Shown: positions 46,508 through 55,120 of the stretch, piece after piece | Numbering within the stretch: position 1 is the stretch's first letter | Layout of the letters: the number at the start of each line of letters is the position of its first letter | DNA from: Roseicyclus persicicus | GTDB lineage: Bacteria; Pseudomonadota; Alphaproteobacteria; Rhodobacterales; Rhodobacteraceae | Reading direction: 5' to 3' | Assembly: GCF_012395815.1 (NCBI RefSeq) | Contig: NZ_JAAZQQ010000002.1 | Coordinates: 186,001 to 250,000 of the forward strand | DNA: 64,000 bases | The notes under the pieces: generated by a model | Told to the model about the DNA's origin: nothing | Database searches by the model: none | What the model saw: only the letters and a program-made list of their open reading frames with translations | Position numbers and translations under genes: made by a program

Positions 46508-46762
46508 ATGCAGGGCAAGACCACGCGCGACCGACACGAGGCGCTGATGACCCGGATGGCCCGGACGCTGGGCGCCGATCTCGACGATGCGGAGCTGCGC
46601 GGCGACCTGCCGCCCGAGCTGCGCGAGGAGATGCTGCTGGCCTGCACCGGCTGCGCCGACCCGACCGGCTGCGCCCACTGGCTCGACCGCCACAAGGAGG
46701 CCGACGCCGCGCCGGGCTACTGCCGCAACGGCGACCTCCTGCGCGGCCTCGCCGCCGAATGA
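46508..46762 (+). CDS. DUF6455-family protein, first of a pair
   Basis: The 84-residue protein has a helical N-terminus (RHEALMTRMARTLGADL) and a Cys-rich centre LACTGCADPTGCAHWLDRH, then YCRNGDLLRGLA. The Cys spacing (C-x2-C-x5-C, with one more Cys later) and the ending are what I recall for DUF6455 of Rhodobacterales. Function is unknown; the Cys cluster could bind metal or an iron-sulfur cluster. Its stop overlaps the start of the second copy, and an FNR-type box precedes it. Confidence 0.8.
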   Translation: MQGKTTRDRHEALMTRMARTLGADLDDAELRGDLPPELREEMLLACTGCADPTGCAHWLDRHKEADAAPGYCRNGDLLRGLAAE

Positions 46763-47046
46763 CCGGCCCCGATCCCCGCCCGCAGCCGCTCGGCGACGAG
46801 AAGCGGCACTACTGGCTTGCCGTCACCATGGCCCACAGGACCGGCGCCGACATGCAGCAGGCGCTGGAGGCCGGCGTGATCTCGTCCGGCGACTGGGCCG
46901 GGCTGGTGCAGGCCTGCCGCGGCTGCGGCTGGACCGAGGGCTGCGACTGCTGGATGGCGCGGCAGGAGGACGGCGCGGCCGACCCGCCCGCGGCCTGCCC
47001 CAACGCCGATGTCTTCGCCCGGGTCCTGGCGTCGCAGGGCGGCTGA
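46759..47046 (+). CDS. DUF6455-family protein, second of a pair
   Basis: The 95-residue product is a divergent paralogue of the gene before it: HYWLAVTMAHRTGADMQQAL, then QACRGCGWTEGCDCWMARQ and ACPNADVFARVL line up with the first copy, and the C-x2-C-x5-C spacing is kept. An extra Cys (CDC) is present. The ATG overlaps the first copy's stop (ATGA), so the pair is translationally coupled and perhaps forms a heterodimer, which is an inference. Confidence 0.78.
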   Translation: MTGPDPRPQPLGDEKRHYWLAVTMAHRTGADMQQALEAGVISSGDWAGLVQACRGCGWTEGCDCWMARQEDGAADPPAACPNADVFARVLASQGG

Positions 47047-47052
47047 CCGCGC

Positions 47053-47358
47053 TCAGCGGGTCTCGCGGGCGAGCCAGGCCGCCGCGTCGGGCGTGGTGTC
47101 CAGCCGCTCCCAGGTGATGACCGGCACGTCATAGGGGTGTTCCGCCTCGAGAAAGGCGACCAGCGCCGGCCGCGCTGCCTCGGAGGTCTTGAAGATCACC
47201 ATCACCTCGTCGTCCTCGGCGATCTCGCCCTGCCAGTGGTAGAGGCTGCGCACCCCGCCAAGGATGTTGGCGCAGGCGGTGACATGCTCGGCCAGCGCGG
47301 CGCGGGCCAGCCGCTCGGCGCTGGCGCGGTCGGGGCAGGTGGTGGTGACGTGGATCAT
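47053..47358 (-). CDS. cutA: Divalent-cation tolerance protein CutA
   Basis: CutA is a small trimeric cytosolic protein; its exact role is unsettled, though copper tolerance was proposed. The 101-residue protein has all family marks: TTTCPDRASAERLARAAL, CANILGGVRSLYHWQGEI, VMVIFKTSEAARPALVAFLE and HPYDVPVITWERLD. It lies 32 bp downstream of rimO on the minus strand and converges on the DUF6455 pair with a 6-bp gap. Confidence 0.95.
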   Translation of the reverse strand: MIHVTTTCPDRASAERLARAALAEHVTACANILGGVRSLYHWQGEIAEDDEVMVIFKTSEAARPALVAFLEAEHPYDVPVITWERLDTTPDAAAWLARETR

Positions 47359-47390
47359 GGCGCCAGCCTAGCCGCGGCGCGGGGCGGCCT

Positions 47391-48758
47391 TCAAGCCAGC
47401 CGGCGACCCCAGAGGTCGTACTCGCCCGCCTCCTCCACCTCGACCTCGACGAGATCGCCGGGCTGCAGCCCCTCGAAGCCCGCGTCGATGTAGAGGTTGC
47501 CGTCGATCTCGGGCGCGTCGGCCTTGGTGCGGCAGGTCGCGCCCTCGTCGTCGACCGTGTCCACCAGCACCGTCATGCGCTGCCCGACCTTGGCGGCCAG
47601 CCTGGCCTCGGAGATGGCCTGCGCCTTTTCCATGAAGCGATGGAACCGCTCCTCCTTCACCTCGTCGGGCACGTGGTCCGGCAGCGCGTTCGACCGGGCG
47701 CCGGCGACGTTCTCGTAGCGGAAGCAGCCCACCCGATCGAGCTGCGCCTCGTCCAGCCAGTCAAGCAGCGTCTGGAACTCGGCCTCGGTCTCGCCGGGGT
47801 AGCCGACGATGAAGGTGGAGCGCAGCGTGATGTCTGGGCAGTCGCGCCGCCAGGCCGCGATCTCGTCCAGCGTGCGCGACGCCGCGGCGGGGCGGGCCAT
47901 GCGCTTCAGCACCTCGGGGTGGGCGTGCTGGAACGGGATGTCGAGGTAGGGCAGGAGGCCGTTCGCGGGGTCGGCCATTAGCGGGATCAGCTCGCGCACA
48001 TGCGGGTAGGGATAGACATAGTGCAAGCGAATCCATGCGCCCAATGTGGACAACTCTCTGGATAGATCGAGAATCGGAAACTTCGAGTCCCTCCCTTTCC
48101 AGTCCGTGCCATAGGCCGAGGTGTCCTGCGAGATCACCAGGATCTCCTTCACGCCCGCCTCGACCAGCTTTTCGGCCTCGCGCATCACCGCCTTGACCGG
48201 GCGCGAGACCAGCCGGCCGCGCATGTCGGGGATGATGCAGAACCGGCACTTGTGGTCGCAGCCCTCGGCGATCTTGAGGTAGCTGTAGTGCCGCGGCGTC
48301 AGCTTGATGCCGGCGGGCGGCAGGAGATCGATGAACGGGTCGGGCGCGGGCGGCACGGCGCCATGCACCGCGTCGAGCACCTGCTCGTATTGCTGGGGGC
48401 CGGTCACGGCCAGCACCTTGGGGTGCGCGCCGGTGATGTAGTCGGGCTCGGCGCCGAGGCAGCCCGTCACGATCACGCGCCCGTTCTCGCGCAGCGCCTC
48501 GCCGATGGCGTCGAGGCTTTCGGCCTTGGCGCTGTCGAGGAACCCGCAGGTGTTCACGATCACCGCGTCCGCGCCGGCATAGTCCGGCGAGATCGCGTAG
48601 CCCTCGGCGCGCAGCCGCGTCAGGATGCGCTCGCTGTCGACCAGCGCCTTGGGGCAGCCGAGCGAGACCATCCCGATACGGGGCTGGCCGGGGCGGGCGG
48701 CATCGGGAACTTGGGCGCGCGCGAGGTCGGGGCGCAGGTCGGGCGGGTTCTGGCTCAT
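47391..48758 (-). CDS. rimO: Ribosomal protein S12 methylthiotransferase RimO
   Basis: RimO adds a methylthio group to Asp88 of ribosomal protein S12. The 455-residue radical-SAM enzyme has the N-terminal cluster domain ([40 protein letters not shown]), the radical-SAM motif [10 protein letters not shown], and a C-terminal TRAM domain. The ATG at 48758 gives an N-terminal extension of 28 residues, usual here. Codons in 48024-48110 include AGG, CTA, AGA and several TTG, unlike the rest of the gene. Confidence 0.96.
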   Translation of the reverse strand: MSQNPPDLRPDLARAQVPDAARPGQPRIGMVSLGCPKALVDSERILTRLRAEGYAISPDYAGADAVIVNTCGFLDSAKAESLDAIGEALRENGRVIVTGCLGAEPDYITGAHPKVLAVTGPQQYEQVLDAVHGAVPPAPDPFIDLLPPAGIKLTPRHYSYLKIAEGCDHKCRFCIIPDMRGRLVSRPVKAVMREAEKLVEAGVKEILVISQDTSAYGTDWKGRDSKFPILDLSRELSTLGAWIRLHYVYPYPHVRELIPLMADPANGLLPYLDIPFQHAHPEVLKRMARPAAASRTLDEIAAWRRDCPDITLRSTFIVGYPGETEAEFQTLLDWLDEAQLDRVGCFRYENVAGARSNALPDHVPDEVKEERFHRFMEKAQAISEARLAAKVGQRMTVLVDTVDDEGATCRTKADAPEIDGNLYIDAGFEGLQPGDLVEVEVEEAGEYDLWGRRLA

Positions 48759-48872
48759 GCGCGGCAGATAGCCCTTGGCGGGCCGGAGGGGAAGGGAGGC
48801 CGCGAAAACGGGTGCACAAGCCCGCCCGCTTCGCGCTAGAGTGGTGCAAAACAACGGGCAGAGGCGGTTCCC

Positions 48873-50867
48873 ATGCGGTGGATCATCCGGATCGTCGGTG
48901 TGGTGGTGCTGGTCGCCGCGCTGGGGCTTGTCGCGCTGGTGGTGATGCCCACCGAGCGGATCGCCGCGCTGGCGGCCGACCGGCTGGGTCAGGCGCTGGG
49001 CCGCGAGGTCAGCCTGTCCGGGGAGGTGCGCCCGACGCTCTGGCCCGCGCTCGGCGTCCGGGCCGAGGGGCTCCGGGTGGGCAACCCCGACTGGGTCGCC
49101 GAGGGCCCGCTGATCGCGGCCGAGGCGCTGTCGATCCGGGTGCCGTGGTCCGCCGCGCTGTCGGGGGCCGTGCAGATCGACGAGGTGACGCTGATCGCCC
49201 CCGAGATCACGCTGGTCCGCGCCGCCGATGGCCGCGTCAGTTGGGCGATGGGCGGGAACGCCGCCGCGCCGGCCGCGGACGGCGGGGCGGGCGGCGGTGC
49301 CGCGCCCGCCATCGGCATCACCGCGGCCCAGATCCGCGACGGCGCGCTCACCTACCTCGACGCCGGCACCGGCGAGGCCCTGCGCATCTCGGGTCTGGAC
49401 GCGGAGCTGAGCCTGCCCACCGGCGGCCCCGCCACCTTGTCGGGCCGCGCCGTGGTGAACGGCACCGCGCTGGGCCTCGAGGCCGAGGTCGCCGCGCTGC
49501 CCGCCCTGCTCGACGGGGCGCTCAGCGCCGTCACCGCCGCGCTCGACTGGCCGGGCGGCACCGCGCGCTTCGATGGGCAGCTGGGCCTTGCCCCGGCCCT
49601 CGACGGCACGATCGCGGTCGACACCACCGACCCCGGGCCGCTCCTTGCGCTGCTGGGGGCCGCCATGCCCGACCTGCCGCAGGGCTACGGCCGCGACCGA
49701 ATCGCGCTGACGGGCCGGGCCACCCTGACCAGCGAGGGCAGCGCGCATCTGCGCGACGGGCGGCTCAGGCTGGACGACACCGACCTTGCGCTGGCGCTCG
49801 ACGTGACACCGGGCGCCGAGCGCCCGCTGATCCGCGGCACCGTCACCGGCACGCGGCTGGCCCTGCCCGACAGCGGGGGATCGGCGGGCGGCGCCCCGGC
49901 CGCCGCGACCCCGGGCTGGTCCCGCGCACCGATCGACGTGTCGGGCCTGTTCGCCGCGGATGCCGAGGTCGCGCTGGCGGTGGCCGAGCTGCAGGGCGCC
50001 GGCGTCACCGTCGGCCCGGTGGACCTGCGCGCCACGCTGACCCGGGGCCGGCTCGTGCTCGACATCGACCGGGTCGGCGCCTACGGCGGCACGCTGACCG
50101 GGCAGTTCGTGGTGAACGGGCGCGGCGGCCTGTCGGTGGGCGGCGACCTGCTGCTGGCCGGGGTCCAGCTGGCGCCGCTCCTGACCGATCTGGCTGACTA
50201 CGACCGGCTGGAAGGCACCGGCAGCGCCAGCCTGCAGTTCCTCGGCGTCGGCAACGACATGTCGACGATCATGGACGGGCTGAGCGGCGAGGGCGACCTG
50301 GCGCTGGGCGCCGGCGCGATCCGGGGCCTGGACCTGGCCGGCATGATCCGCACGCTGGACACCTCCTACCAGGGCGAGGGCGCGCGCACCGTCTACGACC
50401 AGGTGTCGGGCAACTTCACCATCGCGGACGGCATCCTGCGGAACGACGACCTGTTCCTCGACGCGCCCTGGGGCGAGGTGCGCGGCGCGGGCAGCGTGGA
50501 CCTGGGCGCGCAGACGCTGGACTACCGGCTGATCCCGGGCGTGATCACGGGCGCCGAGGGCGCAGCGATCCGGGTGCCGATCCTCGTGCGCGGGTCCTGG
50601 GCCGACCCGTCGATCCGGCCCGACCTCGAATACCTGGCCGAGCAGAACCTTGCCGAGGAACGCGCCCGCCTGGAGGCCGAGGCGCAGGCCCGCCTTGACG
50701 CCGAGGCGGCGCGGCTGGAGAACGAGGCGCGCACGCGGGCAAACGAGCTGCTCGGCACCCAGTTCGACGCCGGGACCACGGGCGACGCCGCCCGCGACGA
50801 GATCGAGCGCCGCCTGCGCGAGGAGGCGGAACAGCAACTCCTGCGCCTGCTCGGGCAGGGCAACTGA
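48873..50867 (+). CDS. AsmA-family inner-membrane protein
   Basis: AsmA-like proteins are anchored in the inner membrane and are thought to help lipid transport or outer-membrane assembly. The 664-residue protein has an N-terminal membrane helix (about 4-26), the family start [30 protein letters not shown] (in parts), long beta-rich repeats, and the conserved C-terminal part ([29 protein letters not shown] in parts, then [11 protein letters not shown]). A coiled segment rich in Glu/Arg/Ala ends the protein. It diverges from rimO. Confidence 0.88.
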   Translation: MRWIIRIVGVVVLVAALGLVALVVMPTERIAALAADRLGQALGREVSLSGEVRPTLWPALGVRAEGLRVGNPDWVAEGPLIAAEALSIRVPWSAALSGAVQIDEVTLIAPEITLVRAADGRVSWAMGGNAAAPAADGGAGGGAAPAIGITAAQIRDGALTYLDAGTGEALRISGLDAELSLPTGGPATLSGRAVVNGTALGLEAEVAALPALLDGALSAVTAALDWPGGTARFDGQLGLAPALDGTIAVDTTDPGPLLALLGAAMPDLPQGYGRDRIALTGRATLTSEGSAHLRDGRLRLDDTDLALALDVTPGAERPLIRGTVTGTRLALPDSGGSAGGAPAAATPGWSRAPIDVSGLFAADAEVALAVAELQGAGVTVGPVDLRATLTRGRLVLDIDRVGAYGGTLTGQFVVNGRGGLSVGGDLLLAGVQLAPLLTDLADYDRLEGTGSASLQFLGVGNDMSTIMDGLSGEGDLALGAGAIRGLDLAGMIRTLDTSYQGEGARTVYDQVSGNFTIADGILRNDDLFLDAPWGEVRGAGSVDLGAQTLDYRLIPGVITGAEGAAIRVPILVRGSWADPSIRPDLEYLAEQNLAEERARLEAEAQARLDAEAARLENEARTRANELLGTQFDAGTTGDAARDEIERRLREEAEQQLLRLLGQGN

Positions 50868-50881
50868 CGGGGGTCAGGGAC

Positions 50882-51367
50882 ATGCGGATCACCACGGCGC
50901 TGGTCGCGGGGGCGATGGCCCTCCTGCTTGCGGGATGCGGCGGGCGGGCGCCCTCGGCCTCCACCTCGGCGGGGCTCTACCCCGGCGAGACGCCGCAGAT
51001 GCGCGCGCTGGTGCAGCGCTACGCCCGCATCCACGACATCCCCGAGCCGCTCCTGCACCGGGTGATCCAGCGTGAGAGCGACTACCGCGCCGATGCCCGC
51101 AACGGGCCCTACTACGGCCTCATGCAGATCCTGCCGCAGACCGCGCGGACCATGGGCTTCGACGGCCCGCCCGAGCGGCTGCTCGACCCCGAGGTGAACC
51201 TGCAATACGCCGGCCGCTACCTGCGCGGCGCGTGGCTGGTCAGCGACGGCGACATGGACGAGGCGGTGCGCTGGTACGCGAGCGGCTACTACTACGAGGC
51301 GCGCGACCGCTGCCTGCTGGTGGAAACCGGCCTCAACGACCGCGAGATCGCGCGGCACTGTCGCTGA
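50882..51367 (+). CDS. Lytic transglycosylase lipoprotein
   Basis: The 161-residue product has a lipoprotein signal (LLLAGCGG) and a compact SLT domain: VIQRESDYRADARNGPYYGLMQILPQTARTMGF with the catalytic Glu in QRESDY (read in parts), then NLQYAGRYLRGAW and YYYEARDRC. It would cut peptidoglycan from the outer membrane. It follows the AsmA gene by 14 bp. Its last 35 bp overlap the 3' end of the convergent TetR gene. Confidence 0.9.
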   Translation: MRITTALVAGAMALLLAGCGGRAPSASTSAGLYPGETPQMRALVQRYARIHDIPEPLLHRVIQRESDYRADARNGPYYGLMQILPQTARTMGFDGPPERLLDPEVNLQYAGRYLRGAWLVSDGDMDEAVRWYASGYYYEARDRCLLVETGLNDREIARHCR

Positions 51368-52004
51368 CGGGGTCGGCCATCGCGGGGGGCGCGGACAGGT
51401 CCACGCCGGCGAGATAGCCGAAATCGGGCATCAGCCCCGAGGCCGGGAAGGGCGCGCCGCCATCGGGCGCGCGGGCGATCTGCCCCTCGATCAGCAGCAT
51501 CGCGTAGCCGTGCACCAGGCTCCAGAGCATCCATTCGGTGCGCCAGGGCGCGCCGGGCGCGCCGGCCTTGTCCCAATCGAGACCGTGGGCGATGCCGCGC
51601 AGCACCTCGTAGCTGGCGCGGGAGGCGCGCCGCAGCTCGGGGTCGTCGTGGTTGCACAGCGTCCGCGAGAACATCAGCCGGAACAGCTCGGGGTGGGCGA
51701 GGGCGAAGCGCAGGTAGCCGTCGCAGGCGGCCTGCAGCCGCGCCTTGCCGGGCGGCTCGGCCTCGGCACCCCGGCGCATCTCGGCGGCGTGGCGGCGGAA
51801 CCCCTCGGTGGCGATGGCGGTCAGGAGGCCCTTGAGCCCGTCGAAGTGATTCTTCGGCGCCGTGTGGCTGACCCCGACCTCCGCCGCGATCGCCCGGAGC
51901 GAGAGTGCCTCCAGCCCCCGATCCTCCAGAAGCCGAAGCCCCGCCGCGATCAGCGCCGGCTTCAGGTCGCCGTGATGGTAGGTCTTTCTCTTTTCTTTCA
52001 GCAT
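51333..52004 (-). CDS. TetR-family transcriptional regulator
   Basis: The 223-residue protein has the TetR helix-turn-helix at about 12-58 (HGDLKPALIAAGLRLLEDRG, LSLRAIAAEVGVSHTAPKNHF) and a C-terminal ligand-binding domain with the TetR_C-type motif FRLMFSRTLCNH. The ligand is unknown. A gaaggga site precedes the ATG. The gene diverges from a two-gene membrane unit across 100 bp that hold a long dyad (52027-52090), so it probably represses that unit and itself. Confidence 0.9.
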   Translation of the reverse strand: MLKEKRKTYHHGDLKPALIAAGLRLLEDRGLEALSLRAIAAEVGVSHTAPKNHFDGLKGLLTAIATEGFRRHAAEMRRGAEAEPPGKARLQAACDGYLRFALAHPELFRLMFSRTLCNHDDPELRRASRASYEVLRGIAHGLDWDKAGAPGAPWRTEWMLWSLVHGYAMLLIEGQIARAPDGGAPFPASGLMPDFGYLAGVDLSAPPAMADPVSDSAARSRGR

Positions 52005-52026
52005 GATGTCCCTTCCATGTTTCCAA

Positions 52027-52090
52027 TGTAAATTTTTCTGCTGGACTCCGCAAGGGATCGGTGCCCATAAATCACCAGTGGAAATTTACA
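52027..52090. promoter_or_regulatory. Widely spaced inverted repeat in the tetR divergent promoter
   Basis: Perfect 9-bp arms tgtaaattt (52027-52035) and aaatttaca (52082-52090) are separated by 46 bp. They flank the region where both promoters should lie. The arms sit near the two start codons (22 and 14 bp away), fitting a TetR-type repressor that binds both half-regions. Confidence 0.55.
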
Positions 52091-52104
52091 GCGGAGATAT
52101 TCCG

Positions 52105-52572
52105 ATGACCCCCGAAGACCTCTTCTCCCTCGCCGGGACGGCCGCGATGACGGGGTGGGCGCTGCTCATCCTCGGCCCGCGCCGCTTCGGCTGGCTCAAC
52201 GCCATCCCGCTCTGGGTGATCCCGGCGGGCCTGTCGGCCGTCTACGGCCTGCTCGTCTTCAGCCGGTTCTCCGGCATCGGCGGCGGCTTCGACAGCCTGG
52301 CCTCGGTGGCGACGCTCCTGTCCGACGACTGGGCGCTGCTGGCGGGCTGGGTGCACTACCTTGCCTTCGACCTCTTCGTCGGCGCGGTGATGGCCGCGCG
52401 GATGGACCGGGCCGCCGTGGGCCGCATCGTGCAGGCGCCGATCCTCGCCGCGATCTTCCTGCTCGGCCCGCTCGGCTTCCTGATCGCGGGGCTGACCGAA
52501 CTGGGGCTGCGCGCCCGCCTCGTCCCCACGCAGATCCATGCCCTGAAAGGAGCTTCCCATGTCGCTGCTTGA
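52105..52572 (+). CDS. ABA4-like (DUF4281) membrane protein
   Basis: The 155-residue protein has four membrane helices (about 8-25, 31-50, 78-100, 112-132). The segments WVIPAGLSAVYGLL, WVHYLAFDLFVGAVMAARM and LLGPLGFLIAGL match DUF4281, named for the plant protein ABA4. The bacterial function is unknown. The ATG at 52105 follows ggagat. The stop of this gene overlaps the start of the next by 14 bp. A TetR gene diverges on the other side. Confidence 0.8.
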   Translation: MTPEDLFSLAGTAAMTGWALLILGPRRFGWLNAIPLWVIPAGLSAVYGLLVFSRFSGIGGGFDSLASVATLLSDDWALLAGWVHYLAFDLFVGAVMAARMDRAAVGRIVQAPILAAIFLLGPLGFLIAGLTELGLRARLVPTQIHALKGASHVAA

Positions 52573-53377
52573 TGCCAACCTTCCCGCGGTCCGTACCGAG
52601 GTGCCGTCGCAGTTTCACGTCCTGACGGTGGTCGCGGTCGTTCTCCTGGCGCTGTCGGCCGCCTGGGGGCTGGTCGACCCCCGCCTCGTCGACGGCGCCC
52701 CGGTCTGGATGAAGCCGCTCAAGTTCGCGCTCAGCTTCGCCGTCCTCTTCGGCACCCTTGCGCTGGTCGAGGCCCGCCTGTCGCCCGCCGTCCGCGACGG
52801 CTGGCCGCTGCGGATCACCGGCTGGGTCATGGCGGCGGCCTTCCTGTCGGAAATGGCCTACATGATGTACCAGGGCGCGCGGGCCGAGCCGTCGCATTTC
52901 AACATGTCCACGCCGTTCCACGAGTTCATGTACACGGTCGTCATGGCCGCCGGCGCGGTGTCGCTGGTGGTGGCGGTGGGGGTGATCGGCTGGATCGCCC
53001 GCCGCGACCGTGGCGCCGACCTCGGGCCCGCGCTGCGGGAAGGGGTCTGGCTGGGCTTCGGCCTCAGCTTCGTGCTGACGCTGGTCGTGGCGGGCTACAT
53101 GTCGGGCGGCACCGGCCATTTCGTGGGCCTCCACCGCGAGGGCGCGCCGACCCTGCCGCTGATGGGCTGGTCGGGCGTCACCGGCGACCTGCGGCCGGCG
53201 CATTTCGCCGCGCTTCACGCGATGCAGGTGCTGCCGCTGCTCGGGCTCTGGCTCGACCGGCGCGGCACGGTGGGTGCGGTGCGCACGGTGCGCCTTGCGG
53301 CGGCGGGTTACGCGGCGGTCACGCTGGCCGTCTTCGTCCAGGCGCTCATGGGCCTGCCGCTGATCCCGCTGGCCTGA
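52559..53377 (+). CDS. Multi-pass membrane protein of unknown function
   Basis: The 272-residue product has seven hydrophobic helices (starting at about 22, 54, 81, 122, 157, 213 and 242). Motifs such as PVWMKPLKFALSFAV, HEFMYTVVMAAGA and HFAALHAMQVLPLLGL, with conserved-looking His residues inside helices, could bind a cofactor, but I do not recognise the family. An aaggag site lies 6 nt before the ATG, which overlaps the DUF4281 gene by 14 bp, so the two form a TetR-controlled unit. A bidirectional terminator follows. Confidence 0.75.
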   Translation: MSLLDANLPAVRTEVPSQFHVLTVVAVVLLALSAAWGLVDPRLVDGAPVWMKPLKFALSFAVLFGTLALVEARLSPAVRDGWPLRITGWVMAAAFLSEMAYMMYQGARAEPSHFNMSTPFHEFMYTVVMAAGAVSLVVAVGVIGWIARRDRGADLGPALREGVWLGFGLSFVLTLVVAGYMSGGTGHFVGLHREGAPTLPLMGWSGVTGDLRPAHFAALHAMQVLPLLGLWLDRRGTVGAVRTVRLAAAGYAAVTLAVFVQALMGLPLIPLA

Positions 53378-53393
53378 TCCCCCGCGAAAAGAA

Positions 53394-53422
53394 AAAGCCC
53401 CGGTCCTCGCGGCCGGGGCTTT
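53394..53422. terminator. Bidirectional terminator between convergent genes
   Basis: The stem agccccgg / ccggggct has a 9-nt loop and flanking A and T runs (aaa at the left, tt at the right). On the minus strand it is followed by TTTTTCTTTT. It serves both the membrane gene and gcrA. Confidence 0.92.
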
Positions 53423-53441
53423 GCCATGTCTCGCGGCGGCC

Positions 53442-54059
53442 TCAGCGGCGGCGGTCGCGGCGCGAGGACATCGGCTGGAACGCCACGCCCACATGCGCCT
53501 CGCAGTAGGGTTTGCCCTGCTGCACCGGCAGCCCGCAGAAATAGAAATCCTCGGTCGCGGGGTCGCCGATCGGCCATTTGCAGGTGCGCTCGGTCAGCTC
53601 CATCAGGCTGATGCGCTTGGCGGTCTTTTCCACCTCCTGCACCTTGGCCAGCGCCTCGGGGCTGATCTCGTTGGCCGAGGGCTGCGGCGGCAGGGGCTGG
53701 CCCGCCGGCACGATCGGCTTGCGCAGGGGCGTCACGTTCGACGGGCGCGGCGCGGGATCCGCCTCGACCTCGACCGCGGCCTCGGGACGCTCGGGGTCGG
53801 CCTGCGGCTCGTCCTTCTTCGGCTTCGGCGCCGGCTTGGCCTCGGCGGCCTCGCGCGCGGGCGCGGGCTTGGCGGGCGCGGGGGCCGCGGCCGCCGGCGC
53901 CGGGGCGCCGCCGACGCGGTTCGACAGGCCCAGGCGGTGCACCTTGCCGATCACCGCGTTGCGGGTGACGCCGCCCAACTCCTTGGCGATCTGGCTGGCC
54001 GATTGCCCCTCGGTCCACATCTTCTTCAGCAGCTCGACGCGTTCGTCGGTCCAGGACAT
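53442..54059 (-). CDS. gcrA: Cell-cycle regulator GcrA
   Basis: GcrA is an alphaproteobacterial transcription factor that acts with sigma-70 at CcrM-methylated promoters. The 205-residue protein starts MSWTDERVELLKKMWTEGQS and has the HTH SASQIAKELGGVTRNAVIGKVHRLGL (in parts) at about 20-45, a long Ala/Pro/Lys linker, and the C-terminal domain ERTCKWPIGDP, FYFCGLPVQQGKPYCEAH. An aggaga site precedes the ATG. No GANTC site is visible in the 122 bp upstream. Confidence 0.95.
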   Translation of the reverse strand: MSWTDERVELLKKMWTEGQSASQIAKELGGVTRNAVIGKVHRLGLSNRVGGAPAPAAAAPAPAKPAPAREAAEAKPAPKPKKDEPQADPERPEAAVEVEADPAPRPSNVTPLRKPIVPAGQPLPPQPSANEISPEALAKVQEVEKTAKRISLMELTERTCKWPIGDPATEDFYFCGLPVQQGKPYCEAHVGVAFQPMSSRRDRRR

Positions 54060-54181
54060 GCCCGTCTCCTGATCATGGGGCCGGCACGGCCCATCCTGAG
54101 CCCACCCATATGGCCGTTTCCGCGCTGGAATTGAAGCCCCATTCTAGCCGCGACCCCGCCCCGCGCAAGGGCGCGCGACCC

Positions 54182-55120
54182 TCAGCGCCGCCTTCGCCGC
54201 GCCACGGCCTCGCGCCAGGCCAGCAGCGCCGCCCCCGCCACGACGGTCAGCGCGCCGACAAGGCCCACGGGCGTCGGCACCACCCCGAACAGCGCCGCGT
54301 CGTAGGCCGCCGCGAAGACAAGGGTCAGGTAGGAGAAGGGCGTGACGAAACTGGCGTCCGCCCGCGCCAGCGCGCTGATGAAGAAGCCCTGCGCCCCCGC
54401 CATCACCAGCCCGATGCCGACCATCCCCGCCCATTGCGCCGGCGTCGGCGGCTGCCAGACCCAGACCACCGCCGCCGTGGCGAGGCACAGGCCGATGGAG
54501 TTGTTGACCAGCAGGATCTGCAGCGGCCGCTCGCGCCCGGACAGCCGTTTCATGAAGATCAGCTCCATCCCAAGCGCCAGCGCCGCCCCCAGCGCCAGGA
54601 GCGCGCCGGCCTGCATCGCCGCGGTGCCGGGCCGGATCAGGATCATCGCGCCGGCCAGCGCGATCGCCGCCGCGGCCCAGCGCCAGGGGCCCACCCGTTC
54701 GCCCAAGAGCGGGATCGCCAGCAGCATCGCGAAGACCGGGTTGACGAAGGAGATCGCCGTCGCCTCGGCCAGCGGGATCGCGGCGGCGGCGGCGAACATC
54801 AGCGTGACGCCGGACCAGCCGCAGACCGTCCGCAGCGCGTGGGCCTTGAGGTCGGGCCGCGTCAGCCGGGGCCGGAGCGCCGCGGCCGTGGCGAGGATGG
54901 CGACCCAGGCGAAGAGGAACCGCCCAAAGCTCACCTGCAGCGGGTGCAGCGCGGGCCCCAGCGTGTCGGTGCCGAGCGCCTTGGCGATCAGCGTGGTGGC
55001 CGCGATCAGCGCGGTCGCGCAGATCATCAGCCCGACGGCGAGGCCGGGCGCGGGCCGGTGCAGCGGCGGCGGCAGGGCGGCGGGCGGCACCTGCCCCTGC
55101 GGGGTGAAGGGCGCGGTCAT
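54182..55120 (-). CDS. EamA/DMT-family transporter
   Basis: The 312-residue protein has about ten membrane helices in two EamA repeats (the first around 30-160, the second around 170-300), recognisable by LRTVCGWSGVTLMFAAAAAIPLAEATAISFVNPVFAMLLAIPLLGE (in parts) and the matching segment of the second half. It should export or take up a metabolite; the substrate is unknown. Its ATG overlaps the stop of the upstream hydrolase gene (ATGA), so they are cotranscribed. Confidence 0.88.
   Translation of the reverse strand: MTAPFTPQGQVPPAALPPPLHRPAPGLAVGLMICATALIAATTLIAKALGTDTLGPALHPLQVSFGRFLFAWVAILATAAALRPRLTRPDLKAHALRTVCGWSGVTLMFAAAAAIPLAEATAISFVNPVFAMLLAIPLLGERVGPWRWAAAAIALAGAMILIRPGTAAMQAGALLALGAALALGMELIFMKRLSGRERPLQILLVNNSIGLCLATAAVVWVWQPPTPAQWAGMVGIGLVMAGAQGFFISALARADASFVTPFSYLTLVFAAAYDAALFGVVPTPVGLVGALTVVAGAALLAWREAVARRRRR

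Noticed and set aside
54060-54181. CcrM methylation sites (GANTC) in front of gcrA
   Set aside because: None occurs in the 122 bp upstream, so no methylation-dependent autoregulation can be claimed from this sequence.
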